Shown piece by piece: positions 47,044 to 55,286 of a stretch of DNA of 61,500 nucleotides (its first letter is position 1; the number at the start of each line of letters is the position of its first letter). A program made the position numbers and the translations under genes. The notes under the pieces were generated by a model. It saw nothing but the letters and a program-made list of their open reading frames with translations, did not search any database and was not told the origin of the DNA. The DNA is from Luteolibacter pohnpeiensis (GTDB taxonomy: Bacteria > Verrucomicrobiota > Verrucomicrobiia > Verrucomicrobiales > Akkermansiaceae), in assembly GCF_016595435.1 (NCBI RefSeq), contig NZ_JAENIJ010000026.1:1-61500 (forward strand). The letters run 5' to 3'.

Positions 47044-47859
47044 ATGAAACGCAACACCCTGCTCACCACCGTCGCGTTGCTCGCCTTTGCCGTGCAACCT
47101 CTCTCCGCCCACCGGTTTTGGATCATCCCATCATCCTCCGTTCTCTCCGGCGAACACCCTTGGGTGACGGTTGATGCCGCCATTTCCAACAGCCTGTTTT
47201 TCCCAGACCACGCGTCACCCGGCCTCGATTCCCTGTCCGTCCTCGGGCCAGATGGAAAAAGCGTCGCCCTACAAAACGGCATGAAGGGACAATATCGCAC
47301 GACTTTCGATGTCGAGCTCAGCCAACCCGGCACTTACAAGATTTTCAGCGTCCGCGACGGGCTTTTCGCCAGCTATACCGAGAATGGTGAAACCAAACGC
47401 TGGCGTGGTGATACCCAAAGCTTCGCTGAAGCTGGTCTGAAAGATAAGGCTGATCTGAAGCTGACTCGCAACAACTCACGGGTCGAAACTTTCGTCACTG
47501 CTGGCGAACCTACGAATACCGTGCTCAAGCCTTCGGGTGAAGGTTTGGAACTCGTGCTCGATGGAACCCATCCCAACGATCTGTTCAACGGCGAGCCCGT
47601 TTCATTTGTTCTCCAATTCAACGGCAAACCTGCTGCGGACACCGAAATCACCGTCGTAAAGGGTGACGATCGCTATCGCAACGAAGTGGGTGAAATGAAG
47701 CTGAAAACCGACTCGACCGGCAAACTCACCATCACCTTCCCGGAAGCCGGACGCTATTGGCTGAATGCGAGTGCCGAGGGCGAAGGCGGCGAATTCGAAG
47801 GCATCCCAACCAGCAGCCGCTCATCCTACACCGCGACTTTCGAGGTTCTCCCGCAGTGA
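47044..47859 (+). CDS. DUF4198 family exported protein
   Basis: The 271-residue protein has a signal peptide (LLTTVALLAFAVQPLSAHRFWI) immediately followed by the His-Arg-Phe-Trp start common in DUF4198, whose members resemble the soluble parts of nickel and cobalt uptake systems. The C-terminal half holds an Ig-like module (PVSFVLQFNGKPAADTEITVVKG...FPEAGRYWLNASAE). It probably binds a metal or metal complex in the periplasm. It lies seven bases after the DUF2271 gene and overlaps apbE by GTGA. Confidence 0.85.
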   Translation: MKRNTLLTTVALLAFAVQPLSAHRFWIIPSSSVLSGEHPWVTVDAAISNSLFFPDHASPGLDSLSVLGPDGKSVALQNGMKGQYRTTFDVELSQPGTYKIFSVRDGLFASYTENGETKRWRGDTQSFAEAGLKDKADLKLTRNNSRVETFVTAGEPTNTVLKPSGEGLELVLDGTHPNDLFNGEPVSFVLQFNGKPAADTEITVVKGDDRYRNEVGEMKLKTDSTGKLTITFPEAGRYWLNASAEGEGGEFEGIPTSSRSSYTATFEVLPQ

Positions 47860-48887
47860 ACCCGAATCGTGCAGCGGATCGCCAGGTCCTGGTCCCCCAA
47901 AATCTGGCTTCCCATGTCCTGTCAGCGGTTGGTTCCGGCCAACCGTTCGTTACATTGGAAGGCGCAACCATGGGCACAACCTGGACGGTCCGCTGCATTC
48001 TTCCCGAGCCATTATCTGCCCAGGCAATCCAAGCCGAAATCGAGGCCACTCTGGATCGGATCATCCGGCAAATGAGCCACTGGGCCCCGGAGTCTGACCT
48101 ATGCCGCTTCAACCGCGCACCGGCAAATTCCTGGCATCCATTGCCAGACGAATTTTTCCACGTTCTGCAAATCGCTCTCGAAGTCGCTGAAGCATCCAAC
48201 GGCGCGCTCGACCCCACCGTTGGCCGCCTTGTCGACCTTCACGGATTCGGACCGCACGAACCCGCGCCAGATTTATCGGATGCCGATTTCGAAATCGCCC
48301 ACCAACAGATGGGATGGCGACGCCTTTCGCTCGATCCAACATCGCATCGCGCTCTGCAGCCGGGGGATTGCCAACTCGATCTTTCTTCGATCGCGAAAGG
48401 GGGTGCGGTTGATCTGATTTCCGAGGTCCTGCTTGCCCACGATAGTCCGGCATTTCTCGTCGAAATTGGCGGTGAAATCCGAGGACACGGATGCAAGCCC
48501 GATGGCTCGCCCTGGTGGTGTTTGCTCGAAAATCCACCAGATGCCCGAGCGGACTCGCTTGCCGAAACCGTGGTCGCTCTATGCGGGCTTTCGCTCGCCA
48601 GTTCCGGGGATTTCGCCCGTCGCCGCACCCACCGTGGGCGCGAAATCAGCCATTTGATCGACCCCGGCACCGGCAGCGCCGCGTCGATGGACCTGGCATC
48701 GGTCTCGGTTCTTGCACCAACATGCATTCTGGCGGATGCCTGGGCCACCGCCCTTTACATCGCCGGTCCTGAGCACGGCCCGCTCCTGGCGGAATCTCAC
48801 GGCTTGGCAGCTCGGTTTATCCATCGCCATGGGCCCGGGGTGTATCGCGAATCAACGACCAGCGCTTATCGAGAAATGCTAGACTGA
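47856..48887 (+). CDS. apbE: FAD:protein FMN transferase
   Basis: ApbE attaches FMN covalently to target proteins outside the cytoplasm. With the GTG at 47856 (overlapping the previous stop as GTGA) the product is 343 residues. The family motifs are present: TMGTTWTVRC, a LDLSSIAKGGAVDLI segment, FLVEIGGEIRGHG, SGDFARRR and HLIDPGTG, then ADAWATALY with the magnesium-binding Asp. No clear signal peptide follows the GTG, so either export is atypical or the enzyme is cytoplasmic. The FMN acceptor may be one of the neighbouring membrane proteins. Its end overlaps the oppositely oriented oxidase gene by nine bases. Confidence 0.88.
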   Translation: MNPNRAADRQVLVPQNLASHVLSAVGSGQPFVTLEGATMGTTWTVRCILPEPLSAQAIQAEIEATLDRIIRQMSHWAPESDLCRFNRAPANSWHPLPDEFFHVLQIALEVAEASNGALDPTVGRLVDLHGFGPHEPAPDLSDADFEIAHQQMGWRRLSLDPTSHRALQPGDCQLDLSSIAKGGAVDLISEVLLAHDSPAFLVEIGGEIRGHGCKPDGSPWWCLLENPPDARADSLAETVVALCGLSLASSGDFARRRTHRGREISHLIDPGTGSAASMDLASVSVLAPTCILADAWATALYIAGPEHGPLLAESHGLAARFIHRHGPGVYRESTTSAYREMLD

Positions 48888-49967
48888 TCCGCGGCGTAGC
48901 GCAGAGCGATTGATCTCGGAAATCGTAGCCGTTCCCGCCAGTACCATCGCCATTTCCAGTTCGGTGCGCAGGATTTTCAAGACGTGGCCAACACCTACCG
49001 CGCCGGCCGCTGCCAACCCATACAGCACCGGTCTCCCGACCATCACCGCCGTCGCGCCCAGCGCCAGGGCCTTGAAAATGTCGGTCCCCCGCCGGATTCC
49101 TCCATCCAGCAAAACCGGGATGTGTCCGCTGACCGCATCAACCACTTCGGGCAAAACCTCAATCGCCGCAGGCAAACCATCCAAGGTCCGACCGCCGTGA
49201 TTTGATACCACAATCCCGCCGACGCCTTGGTCCATCGCAATCCGTGCGTCTTCCGGATTCAAAATCCCTTTCACCAAAACCGGCAATCGGGTCTGCCCTT
49301 GCAGCCATTGCAGATCCTTCCATGTCGGAGCGTTCTGGACCAGAGCGCCACCAAATACCCGATCTTCCGGAGGCAGGGATGCCATGCCTTTTAAATTTAC
49401 CGGCGAAATTCCATCCGGCAGCCTGAATCCTGCCCGCTGCTCCCGGTTGCGCAATCCACTCAAGGGAGCATCCGCCGTCACCACCAATGCTTCATAACCT
49501 GCGGCTTCAGCGCGGCGCACCAGGTCTGAGGTGAACTGCCTATCCGGCTGAATGTAGAGCTGAAACCACAAAGGTGACATCGCCCGCTTTGCGATCTCTT
49601 CGAGAGAAATGCCCGACTGCGTGCTGACCACCACCGGGGTTTCCATCGCGGCAGCCCCCAGCACCGTGCCGATTTCCCCATCCGGGTGCATCAGCTGATG
49701 AAACGCCATCGGCGCGACCAAAATTGGGTGGATCCATCGACGTCCAAGCATGTCCACGGAAGTCGAACCGCCAGCCATGTCCTTGAAAACTCGCGGTGTG
49801 ATTTGCAGGCGGCGAAAGGCATCCACATTCTCCCGCAGCGTAAGTTCATCGCCAGCTCCGCCTGAAATGTAAGCCCACGCGCCGGACTCAACTCGCGATT
49901 GCGCAAGCGCCTCGTAATCGGACAACGAAACCACGTGCGGCGGAATCTGCGTGAGCGGCTTTTCCAT
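48879..49967 (-). CDS. FMN-dependent 2-hydroxy-acid oxidase (lactate oxidase-like)
   Basis: The 362-residue enzyme belongs to the family of lactate oxidase, glycolate oxidase and lactate dehydrogenase LldD. It starts LSDYEALAQSRVESGAWAYISGGAGDELTLREN, contains PILVAPMAFHQLMHPDGE, the flavin-site Lys in LPVLVKGIL, the catalytic His in SNHGGRTLDGLPA and LLDGGIRRGTDIFKAL. It would oxidise a small 2-hydroxy acid, with oxygen or the respiratory chain as acceptor. GGAGG just ahead of ATG 49967 is one of the few good ribosome binding sites in the window and excludes the upstream ATG at 49994. It is the third gene of the Fur-type minus-strand operon. Confidence 0.88.
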   Translation of the reverse strand: MEKPLTQIPPHVVSLSDYEALAQSRVESGAWAYISGGAGDELTLRENVDAFRRLQITPRVFKDMAGGSTSVDMLGRRWIHPILVAPMAFHQLMHPDGEIGTVLGAAAMETPVVVSTQSGISLEEIAKRAMSPLWFQLYIQPDRQFTSDLVRRAEAAGYEALVVTADAPLSGLRNREQRAGFRLPDGISPVNLKGMASLPPEDRVFGGALVQNAPTWKDLQWLQGQTRLPVLVKGILNPEDARIAMDQGVGGIVVSNHGGRTLDGLPAAIEVLPEVVDAVSGHIPVLLDGGIRRGTDIFKALALGATAVMVGRPVLYGLAAAGAVGVGHVLKILRTELEMAMVLAGTATISEINRSALRRGSV

Positions 49968-49983
49968 GCCCCATCCTCCTTTC

Positions 49984-50964
49984 TCAAAAATCATCCATCA
50001 AACCAATTTCCCCTGCCTGAAGCGACTTCAAGACGCGGGTTTGACGCTCGACCCATTCGCGATCGTGCGCTGCGCGGTAGACCCTGGCTTCGACCTCCGC
50101 CTTCGCTAACAGGATTTCGTTTCGCATCTCCCGCTTCAGTTCCAGATCGCCCGCCAACGGCCCTTCGGAGCCAACCCACTCGGTTGCAAATGCACCTAAA
50201 AACTGAGGCTGGCACGCCCGATAGATTTTCGCCCCGTAGCGAACCAGATCCGCGATCCAGGGGCCGCGAAATCCCGATGCCCGAACCCACGCCAGCGCCT
50301 CCTCGGTCAAATCCGTTGCTTTGGCAATCCAATCGCCAACCCGCTCAAGGCCGTCCGGCAATTCCAGCAACATCGCCAACGCCCGGCAGCCGATGCTCCG
50401 CGCCTTGATTCCTGCTTCGATGACTTCCGGCACCGGCGGCAGTCGCTTCAAAATCTCAATGGCAGCTTCTGCGTCCTCCCAGCTCTCGACCGGTTTTCCC
50501 AGATGCAACTCTAGCCTTGCGCGATTCAACCGGAGCAATGCCGACAAAAACCCCCGATCTCCGAAACGAAGCAAAGCCGTTTCCGCTTCACGAAAATCCT
50601 CCTGGGATCGATCGTAACACGCGGTATCGACCAACAAGGTCGCCCGTTGGATGAGCGCAAGAATCCAGCGTTCCAGATGGGCGGGATTTTCGGCCAGATC
50701 CGTGTGTTTGAGGACCTCGATGCCGCGGTCCAGGGACTCCAGCGCCTGCGATTCGAGGCCCAATCGGACCAACGCATCTGCCCGGTTGGTCCACACCGCC
50801 GCCAGCAACCAGGCCAGATGCGGATCGCTCTGCCACTGCCAGGATGAACGGACGGCAAGCGACTCATCAAATTGCGCCAACGCCGATACCCATTCGTTCC
50901 GGGCTGCCAAGCGCAACCCTTCCTGCATCCAGGCAGTGGATTGGCCAATTTGGTCCTGAATCAT
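49984..50964 (-). CDS. TPR-like helical-repeat protein of unknown function
   Basis: From ATG 50964, which overlaps the PepSY stop as ATGA, the product is 326 residues. It is built of TPR-like helix pairs (NEWVSALAQFDESLAV, ADALVRLGLESQALESLDRGIEVL, RARLELHLGKPVESWEDAEAAIEIL). No signal peptide is seen, so it is probably cytoplasmic. Tight coupling to a PepSY membrane protein and to the oxidase suggests an adaptor in the same iron-responsive process, but no function can be assigned. Confidence 0.7.
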   Translation of the reverse strand: MIQDQIGQSTAWMQEGLRLAARNEWVSALAQFDESLAVRSSWQWQSDPHLAWLLAAVWTNRADALVRLGLESQALESLDRGIEVLKHTDLAENPAHLERWILALIQRATLLVDTACYDRSQEDFREAETALLRFGDRGFLSALLRLNRARLELHLGKPVESWEDAEAAIEILKRLPPVPEVIEAGIKARSIGCRALAMLLELPDGLERVGDWIAKATDLTEEALAWVRASGFRGPWIADLVRYGAKIYRACQPQFLGAFATEWVGSEGPLAGDLELKREMRNEILLAKAEVEARVYRAAHDREWVERQTRVLKSLQAGEIGLMDDF

Positions 50965-52295
50965 GCCATTGCCGCCTTCGAACGTTTCCGCTTTCCAAAA
51001 AAGCGGCGCCAGCTCAGTGCAAATCCGGACCACACCAGCACGGCTGCCGATCCGGCGGCAAATGCCGCGATGGTCTGGCCGATCCAGCCACCGGCTTCAC
51101 CGGTATGGACCCAGCGCACCCATCCACGAATCTGACGGCCCAAGCTTTGCTTATCCGACGCACTCACTGGCACGATCTGATTTTTCGCCAAATCCATGGT
51201 CACCTCCTGGCGGCGATCCGGGCGGCCGCGATGCGAATCCGTCACGGAAAACTTTGCCTGATGATCCGCGAGCATCTCGATCCGCATCGTTTCCCAGTCT
51301 GGATTTGATTTCGCCACGGTTTGATAGGCCGCATTCAATCCGACGAGAGAAACGGTCCCTGAGCCGGTCTGGGTTTCCAGACCGCCGCGCTCACCACGCC
51401 CTCTTCCTTCGCCTTCGCGTTGCCCCCGGCTTTGGCCTTCACCACGCCCTCCCCGTCCGCCACGTTCATTGCGCTCACTACGTTCCCCTGGTCCGCGACC
51501 CTCCCCGCGTGATTCACCCCGACCTTCATTGCGAGTTCCGCCGCCTTCCGTGCGAGCGCCTTCTCCGCGACCGCCAGGCTTTCCTCCCCTCGGACCGCCG
51601 CGTCCTTGTGGGGCTTCTTCACCGACCGCTTTGAAGATCAATGCATTTGCCCAAGGGAACGCCATGATCGTACCGGTGGTGACGATGATAAAAAGTGGGA
51701 TGCATGCCCAGAAACCGAAAACGTTGTGCAAGTTCCACTCCCAGGCGCGGCCCTTCAAGCGCGGCTGAATGCGGGTGATCGCTTTGATGCCTGACTTCGT
51801 CCAGCGCCGGGGAAACCACAGCCAAAGTCCGGACACCACGATGAAGAGGAACATCAGGTTCGCCGAATCGACGATCGATTTGCCAATCGTCCGCTTTTCA
51901 CCGGTTTGCCCCAGCCAGCGGTGCCAGCTTTCAACAGAGTGGAAGAATTTACTCGCGGATTGGCTGCCCTCGCCAAGTGACTTGCCCGTGTAAGGATCAA
52001 AATAAACGGTTTTTTCACGGCCATATTGCAAACCGATGGGCTCCGTCGGTTTGCTGGAAAGCAGGATGGATGATGGCGGTACCTGTTTGGAAAATTCGTC
52101 TCCGATGACCGATTCCAGAGGGAGAGCCTCGGCTGAAGGTTTCACCGTAACGCCATCCACCCATTCGATAATCTGGCGCTCATAGACCATCAGAATACCG
52201 GTGACGGACATCGACAGGACCATGACCCCAGCCAAAAGACCGATCGCCAAATGCGCCCAGAAGACTCCTTTACGAATTGTTTGTGGCAAGCTCAT
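50961..52295 (-). CDS. PepSY-domain inner-membrane protein with Arg/Gly/Glu-rich insert
   Basis: The 444-residue protein is a PepSY_TM family member: helix one FWAHLAIGLLAGVMVLSMSVTGILMVYE, the periplasmic PepSY parts (VYFDPYTGKSLGEG), WHRWLGQTGEKRTIGKSIVDSANLMFLFIVVSGLWLWFPRRW, a third helix and a final one before a basic tail. Relatives act as siderophore or flavin-linked reductases. Residues of about 235-310 are replaced by a low-complexity stretch of Arg, Gly and Glu repeats in a periplasmic loop (DNA about 51365-51600). ATG 52295 is chosen because the frame further upstream starts with TTG inside the Fur-like site. Confidence 0.85.
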   Translation of the reverse strand: MSLPQTIRKGVFWAHLAIGLLAGVMVLSMSVTGILMVYERQIIEWVDGVTVKPSAEALPLESVIGDEFSKQVPPSSILLSSKPTEPIGLQYGREKTVYFDPYTGKSLGEGSQSASKFFHSVESWHRWLGQTGEKRTIGKSIVDSANLMFLFIVVSGLWLWFPRRWTKSGIKAITRIQPRLKGRAWEWNLHNVFGFWACIPLFIIVTTGTIMAFPWANALIFKAVGEEAPQGRGGPRGGKPGGRGEGARTEGGGTRNEGRGESRGEGRGPGERSERNERGGRGGRGEGQSRGQREGEGRGRGERGGLETQTGSGTVSLVGLNAAYQTVAKSNPDWETMRIEMLADHQAKFSVTDSHRGRPDRRQEVTMDLAKNQIVPVSASDKQSLGRQIRGWVRWVHTGEAGGWIGQTIAAFAAGSAAVLVWSGFALSWRRFFGKRKRSKAAMA

Positions 52296-52304
52296 CGCAG
52301 TGAA

Positions 52305-52324
52305 AATGCGAATGAGTCTCAATT
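52305..52324 (-). promoter_or_regulatory. Fur-box-like site upstream of the PepSY-TPR-oxidase operon
   Basis: On the minus strand AATTGAGACTCATTCGCATT contains TGAGACTCATTCGCA, which agrees with the 7-1-7 Fur motif TGATAATNATTATCA at 10 of 14 positions. It ends ten bases before the PepSY ATG at 52295. With the related site at 42720-42734 it brackets the whole iron module. Confidence 0.6.
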
Positions 52325-52363
52325 AACCAGCGAGGTCAATTCCTTTTACAATCGGAGCAGCCC

Positions 52364-54289
52364 TTAAACGAGGACGGCTTCTTCACTCAGTATTTCCGGC
52401 TCCGTTTGGAAGAAATCCTCGTAACGGACCAGCTCCATCCGGCCATCGTGATGCTCGATGATGGCGGTGAGACTCTCCACCCAATCACCGGAATTCAGAT
52501 AGTGGATTCCGCCCGTCATCTTGTCCTCCGGCGTGTGAATATGCCCGCAAATGATTCCCTCACATTGCTTATGCCGAGCGAGGTCCTGCAACAGCTCTTC
52601 GTAGCGATCCACAAAGCTGACTGCGGATTTCACCCGTGCTTTCACACTCTTGCTGAGAGAGAAATATTCCTTCCCCTGCCAGGCGCGCCATTGGTTGTAG
52701 AATCGATTCACCTTCAACAGGAAATCGTATCCAACCGCGCCCATCATTGCCAGCCAGCGGTGATTGGTGGAAACGCTGTCGAAACCGTCGCCGTGAACAA
52801 CCAGGTAGCGCTTGCCATCGGGAGTGATGTGGATGTGCTCCTTGCCTACTTTCAGTCGACCAAAGGCAAGAGGGAGAAAGCGCTCCAGAATATCATCGTG
52901 GTTGCCGCGTAGGTAAATCACCTCGGTGTGATCCTTTTCCATCATCTTGAGGATCTTGCGGATCACCCGGCTGTGTTTTCCCCGCCATCTGCCGCCGCGG
53001 CGCAGGGCCCAGCCATCGATGATGTCGCCGTTGAGAACCAGCTTTGAGCACTTGATGTGTTTCAGGAAATGCACCACCTCGGCTGCTTTGCTATTCGGGG
53101 TGCCAAGGTGGATGTCAGAAAGGAACAAGGTGCGGCAGGAAAGCTTCTCACGTTTCTCACGTTTGCGTTTTGAAAGCGGGCTCGGCTGCTTGGATTCCGA
53201 GATGGTGTTGAGCCGATTTTCGAATTCCGAGATCACCTGATCCCACCCCAGTCGCTCCGCGGTTTCGCGTGCGGCTTGACCCATGTCTTGATCGCGCAAG
53301 TGGCGGAACATTTCCTGAGCAGCCCGCAAAAATGCCTCTGAGTCTCCTTTGGGAACTTTCAATCCATTGCCAGAGTTCACATATCTAGCAGAAGCGGCGT
53401 AATCATAACTCAGGGTCACCAGTCCGCTTGCCATGCCTTCTAACAAGACATTCCCAAATGTTTCAGTTTCACTCGGGAACAACAACAGGTCAGCAGAAGC
53501 ATAATGCTTCGCCAATTCCTCGCCGGTCCGCATGCCAGCGAAGATCACACCGGGATTTTTTTCCTCCAATCGGGCACGCAATGGCCCATCGCCGACGACC
53601 ACACAGCATAAGTCTGGAATCGTTTGGCGCATGCGCTCAAAGCACTTCATTGCCAAATCCAGATTTTTCTCCGCAGCAACCCGTCCTACGACCATCACCA
53701 CCGGGACTCCCACCCGTGCTCCCCATTGCTGGCGGAGTTGTTCGCAGCGCTTGGCAGGATTGAACAACTCCGTGTCCACTCCGCGCCCTAACAGGTGCAC
53801 CTCGTTCAAGCCTTCATCGCGCAACTTCTCCACCAGCTCCGGACTTGGCGCCAAGGTGCAATCGGCATCGCGATGAAATCTTTTGAGATATGCCATCGCC
53901 GCTGGCTGCAACAGCCCGAGGCGATATTGCTCCATGTAATCCTGGAAATTCGTGTGAAAACCGGTTGCCACCGGGATGGATAATGCCTTGGCGGTTTTCA
54001 CCGCAGATCTGCCAAGCGGACTTTCCGTGGCGACATACACCGCGTCCGGCCGTTTCTTGAGCCAGCGCTTTCTCAATTTGAATGCACCGGGCAATCCCAC
54101 CCGCACTTCCTGATAGCCAGGTAGAGGAAAAGAAGCCGCCAGGGTTTGTCGCGGCTCGATTCCGACTCCCGTGCGAATCACATGCACGCGATGTCCGCGA
54201 GCCCGCAATCCTTCGGTGAGGCGTCCCAGAGTCATGGCGACTCCATTTACATCCGGCGCAAACGTATCGGTGACGATGTCGATTTTCAT
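52364..54289 (-). CDS. Fused GT4 glycosyltransferase and calcineurin-like phosphoesterase
   Basis: The 641-residue protein joins two complete enzymes. Residues 1-370 are a GT4 glycosyltransferase: DTFAPDVNGVAMTLGRLTEGLRARGH at the start, VGRVAAEKNLDLAMKCFE, and the donor-site E-x7-E motif in SETETFGNVLLEGMASG, as in mannosyltransferases of the PimB/MgtA type. A basic linker (KRKREKREK, about 375-390) leads to a metallophosphoesterase with DIHLG, NGDIIDG, RGNHDD, VHGDGFD and GHIHTP, the motif set of LpxH-like UDP-diacylglucosamine hydrolases. Both halves keep their catalytic motifs. Related separate genes are often neighbours elsewhere. It probably acts in lipid or glycolipid synthesis on the cytoplasmic face of the membrane. 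Confidence 0.88.
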   Translation of the reverse strand: MKIDIVTDTFAPDVNGVAMTLGRLTEGLRARGHRVHVIRTGVGIEPRQTLAASFPLPGYQEVRVGLPGAFKLRKRWLKKRPDAVYVATESPLGRSAVKTAKALSIPVATGFHTNFQDYMEQYRLGLLQPAAMAYLKRFHRDADCTLAPSPELVEKLRDEGLNEVHLLGRGVDTELFNPAKRCEQLRQQWGARVGVPVVMVVGRVAAEKNLDLAMKCFERMRQTIPDLCCVVVGDGPLRARLEEKNPGVIFAGMRTGEELAKHYASADLLLFPSETETFGNVLLEGMASGLVTLSYDYAASARYVNSGNGLKVPKGDSEAFLRAAQEMFRHLRDQDMGQAARETAERLGWDQVISEFENRLNTISESKQPSPLSKRKREKREKLSCRTLFLSDIHLGTPNSKAAEVVHFLKHIKCSKLVLNGDIIDGWALRRGGRWRGKHSRVIRKILKMMEKDHTEVIYLRGNHDDILERFLPLAFGRLKVGKEHIHITPDGKRYLVVHGDGFDSVSTNHRWLAMMGAVGYDFLLKVNRFYNQWRAWQGKEYFSLSKSVKARVKSAVSFVDRYEELLQDLARHKQCEGIICGHIHTPEDKMTGGIHYLNSGDWVESLTAIIEHHDGRMELVRYEDFFQTEPEILSEEAVLV

Positions 54290-54349
54290 CCCGCGATGAC
54301 CAAACCGACAATCCTCCGAACTGGCAGCTCGATTCGCGTGCCGTTTTCG

Positions 54350-55255
54350 TCACATGATGGAATCGATCACACTTCTCACACTTTTCGCAGCAAGATGGAA
54401 TTGTTCGATTTCCAGCTCACTGAGTTGCGGTTGTAGTTTCCGTTCAATTCCGGCTTTGCCGATCACCACCGGAATGCTCAAATACACATCTTTCACGCCG
54501 AGGTATCCATCAATCGCCACGCTCAGTGGAATCGTCCGTTTTTGATCTAACAAGATGGATTCGATGACATAGGAAGCAGACTGGCCGATGGCATAGCATG
54601 TGTTGCCTTTTTTCCGAAACACCTCGATGCCCGCTGCTTTCGCGACATCACATAATGCGCGCCGCTCCGGAGTATCATCCAATTTTTCACCGCCTGCCTG
54701 GGCGACACTCATGGCAGCAAATTGATGTTCTCCGTGTTCACCAAAGATATAAGCACGCACATCGCCGGCGTGGATGGAAACTGCGGAGGAAAGCAGCTCA
54801 CGGAACCGCATAGAGTCGACCAAAGTGCCAGTCCCCATCACCCGTTCAGGCGGGAAGCCGGTGAGTTTCTCGGCCTGATACGAAAGCACATCGACCGGAT
54901 TGGAAACCATCAGCAGTTTCGCATTTGGCGAAGATTGGGCAAGCACCGGAAGAATGCGTTTCATCATTTCTGCATTCCCAACCGCGAGGCTGTTGCGGTC
55001 GCCAAAGTCATGGGCCATCGGCACCGAGGCACAAATCGCGATCACTTCACTATTCGCCGCATCCTCCAAATCTCCGGCCCGGACCTTGACCGGAATTTTC
55101 ATGAACGCTTGCGCGTGCATCAAATCCATCGCTTCGCCTTCTGCTTTGCGGCGATTGTTTCCGATCAACACGATCTCCCGTGCCGATCCTCTCATGACAA
55201 GAGTGTAGGCGAGGATCATCCCCACTTTTCCCGGACCAACGATGGTAACTTTCAT
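54350..55255 (-). CDS. Lactate/malate dehydrogenase family protein of uncertain substrate
   Basis: The 301-residue protein has the LDH/MDH fold: GPGKVGM for the nucleotide loop, catalytic Asp147, Arg150 and His174 in VDSMRFREL and FGEHGEH. Two selectivity positions are unusual. The acid normally binding the NAD ribose after the second strand is replaced (VLIGNN). The substrate loop reads ASVPMAHDFGDRNSL, with Met80 where LDH has Gln and MDH has Arg, plus one extra residue. The substrate and even the cofactor (NAD or NADP) therefore cannot be named. It lies between folB and the glycosyltransferase fusion in the same operon. Confidence 0.8.
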   Translation of the reverse strand: MKVTIVGPGKVGMILAYTLVMRGSAREIVLIGNNRRKAEGEAMDLMHAQAFMKIPVKVRAGDLEDAANSEVIAICASVPMAHDFGDRNSLAVGNAEMMKRILPVLAQSSPNAKLLMVSNPVDVLSYQAEKLTGFPPERVMGTGTLVDSMRFRELLSSAVSIHAGDVRAYIFGEHGEHQFAAMSVAQAGGEKLDDTPERRALCDVAKAAGIEVFRKKGNTCYAIGQSASYVIESILLDQKRTIPLSVAIDGYLGVKDVYLSIPVVIGKAGIERKLQPQLSELEIEQFHLAAKSVRSVIDSIM

Positions 55256-55286
55256 GCTGCGGAGTCGAGCTGATCCAGCGAAGTCT

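Noticed and set aside
54350..55255. Naming the dehydrogenase ldh or mdh
   Set aside because: The selectivity loop and cofactor positions match neither enzyme, so a symbol would be misleading.
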